Below, piece by piece: positions 6,215 to 6,636 of a stretch of 6,636 nucleotides of DNA. Below the pieces are notes generated by a model. That model worked only from the letters and a program-made list of their open reading frames with translations. It was not told where the DNA came from and did not search any database. This stretch comes from Clostridiales bacterium. GTDB taxonomy: Bacteria; Bacillota; Clostridia; Lachnospirales; Lachnospiraceae. Where the stretch lies: positions 1 through 6,636 of the forward strand of contig JAAZDA010000371.1 in assembly GCA_012512995.1 (NCBI GenBank), read 5' to 3'. The position numbers and the translations under genes are program-made. Each line of letters opens with the position of its first letter. Positions within the stretch are counted from its first letter, which is position 1.

Positions 6215-6636
6215 TTAAAGATTCAGGAATTTCTTATATATTTCAGCTACTCTTTCGGCATCATCCGCATTCTTCATCTCACAGAAAACACGGAGAAGCG
6301 GCTCTGTTCCCGAGAACCTTGCGCTGACCCATCCGCCATTCTTAAAGTATACCTTACAACCATCCATATATGAAACGTGATCTATTTCAAACGGCAGATC
6401 CGGGATCTTTTTATCTTCCATGAGGAGTTTGATATATTCAGGCTTCATGGATGCTCTGAACTTATAATTAGTCTCAAGGAAGCTGGTAGCACCGACTTCC
6501 TTTCTGATGTCATCATATATCTCAGAGATCTTTCTGCCTGTGACTGCCAGCATCTCGACAAGGAGTGCCGCTGCATACACACCATCTTTGCCGTGGATAT
6601 GTCCGCGGATCGAAAGGCCTCCTGACGACTCTCCGC
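6215..6636 (-). CDS. Alpha-D-phosphohexomutase (phosphoglucomutase/phosphomannomutase family), C-terminal fragment
   Basis: The reading frame is open to the right edge, so the 139 residues seen are the C-terminal part of a protein normally around 450-580 residues long. The first residues, GESSGGLSIRGHIHGKDG, correspond to the sugar-specificity loop of domain 3 (usually GEESGG or GEMSG in the superfamily; here S replaces the second E) and its conserved RGHI-x-x-K/R-DG continuation. The C-terminal domain has the phosphate-binding loop ARFSGTEPLLRVFCE, with intact R-x-SGTEP-x-x-R. These enzymes interconvert hexose-1- and hexose-6-phosphates in the cytoplasm. The catalytic serine and metal site are outside the window. 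An apparent internal GTG start at 6580 is not the true start, because strong homology continues upstream of it. The gene ends at TAA (6215-6217), 68 bases before the kinase. Glucose, mannose or glucosamine phosphate specificity cannot be decided from this part. Confidence 0.9.
   Translation of the reverse strand, partial: GESSGGLSIRGHIHGKDGVYAAALLVEMLAVTGRKISEIYDDIRKEVGATSFLETNYKFRASMKPEYIKLLMEDKKIPDLPFEIDHVSYMDGCKVYFKNGGWVSARFSGTEPLLRVFCEMKNADDAERVAEIYKKFLNL

Overview
All recognisable genes in this window lie on the minus strand, so the region is read from right to left. The window suggests an anaerobic, low-to-moderate G+C Firmicute, most likely a gut or rumen Lachnospiraceae-type Clostridium. 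Three things point there: a YesM/YesN-type two-component system beside a CUT1 sugar ABC transporter, an Ala/Thr/Glu-rich lipoprotein binding protein, and strong GGAGG-type ribosome binding sites. This placement rests on family resemblance only; no database search was run.

Layout in transcription order: (1) the C-terminal 139 residues of an alpha-D-phosphohexomutase (phosphoglucomutase/phosphomannomutase family), cut by the right edge; (2) a 68-bp gap almost filled by a strong inverted repeat that buries the Shine-Dalgarno and start codon of the next gene; (3) a 592-aa membrane sensor histidine kinase of the YesM/His_kinase type; (4) a 140-bp gap with a candidate promoter and three 10-bp-phased CAAT repeats; (5) a 474-aa sugar-binding lipoprotein; (6) a 70-bp gap holding a textbook intrinsic terminator; (7) and (8) two CUT1 permeases one base apart; (9) a 241-aa YesN-type response regulator with an AraC DNA-binding domain, 10 bases further on; (10) a 138-bp gap with a perfect -10 box and four 9-bp tandem repeats; (11) the first 26 codons of a probable glucosamine-6-phosphate deaminase (nagB), cut by the left edge.

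Likely logic (inference): the kinase senses a sugar or the loaded binding protein outside the cell and phosphorylates the regulator, which activates the transporter promoter. The internal terminator keeps permease levels below binding-protein levels. The adjacent nagB and phosphohexomutase suggest an amino-sugar-containing substrate, but neither need be co-regulated with the transporter. No transporter ATPase is present, so a shared MsmK-type ATPase encoded elsewhere is expected.

The genes are ordinary members of known families. The most interesting material is in the gaps: the start-codon-sequestering hairpin before the kinase, the phased repeats before the binding protein, the internal terminator, and the tandem AGCAC repeats in the nagB leader. 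I found no CRISPR array, mobile element, tRNA, rRNA or clearly new multi-gene system.
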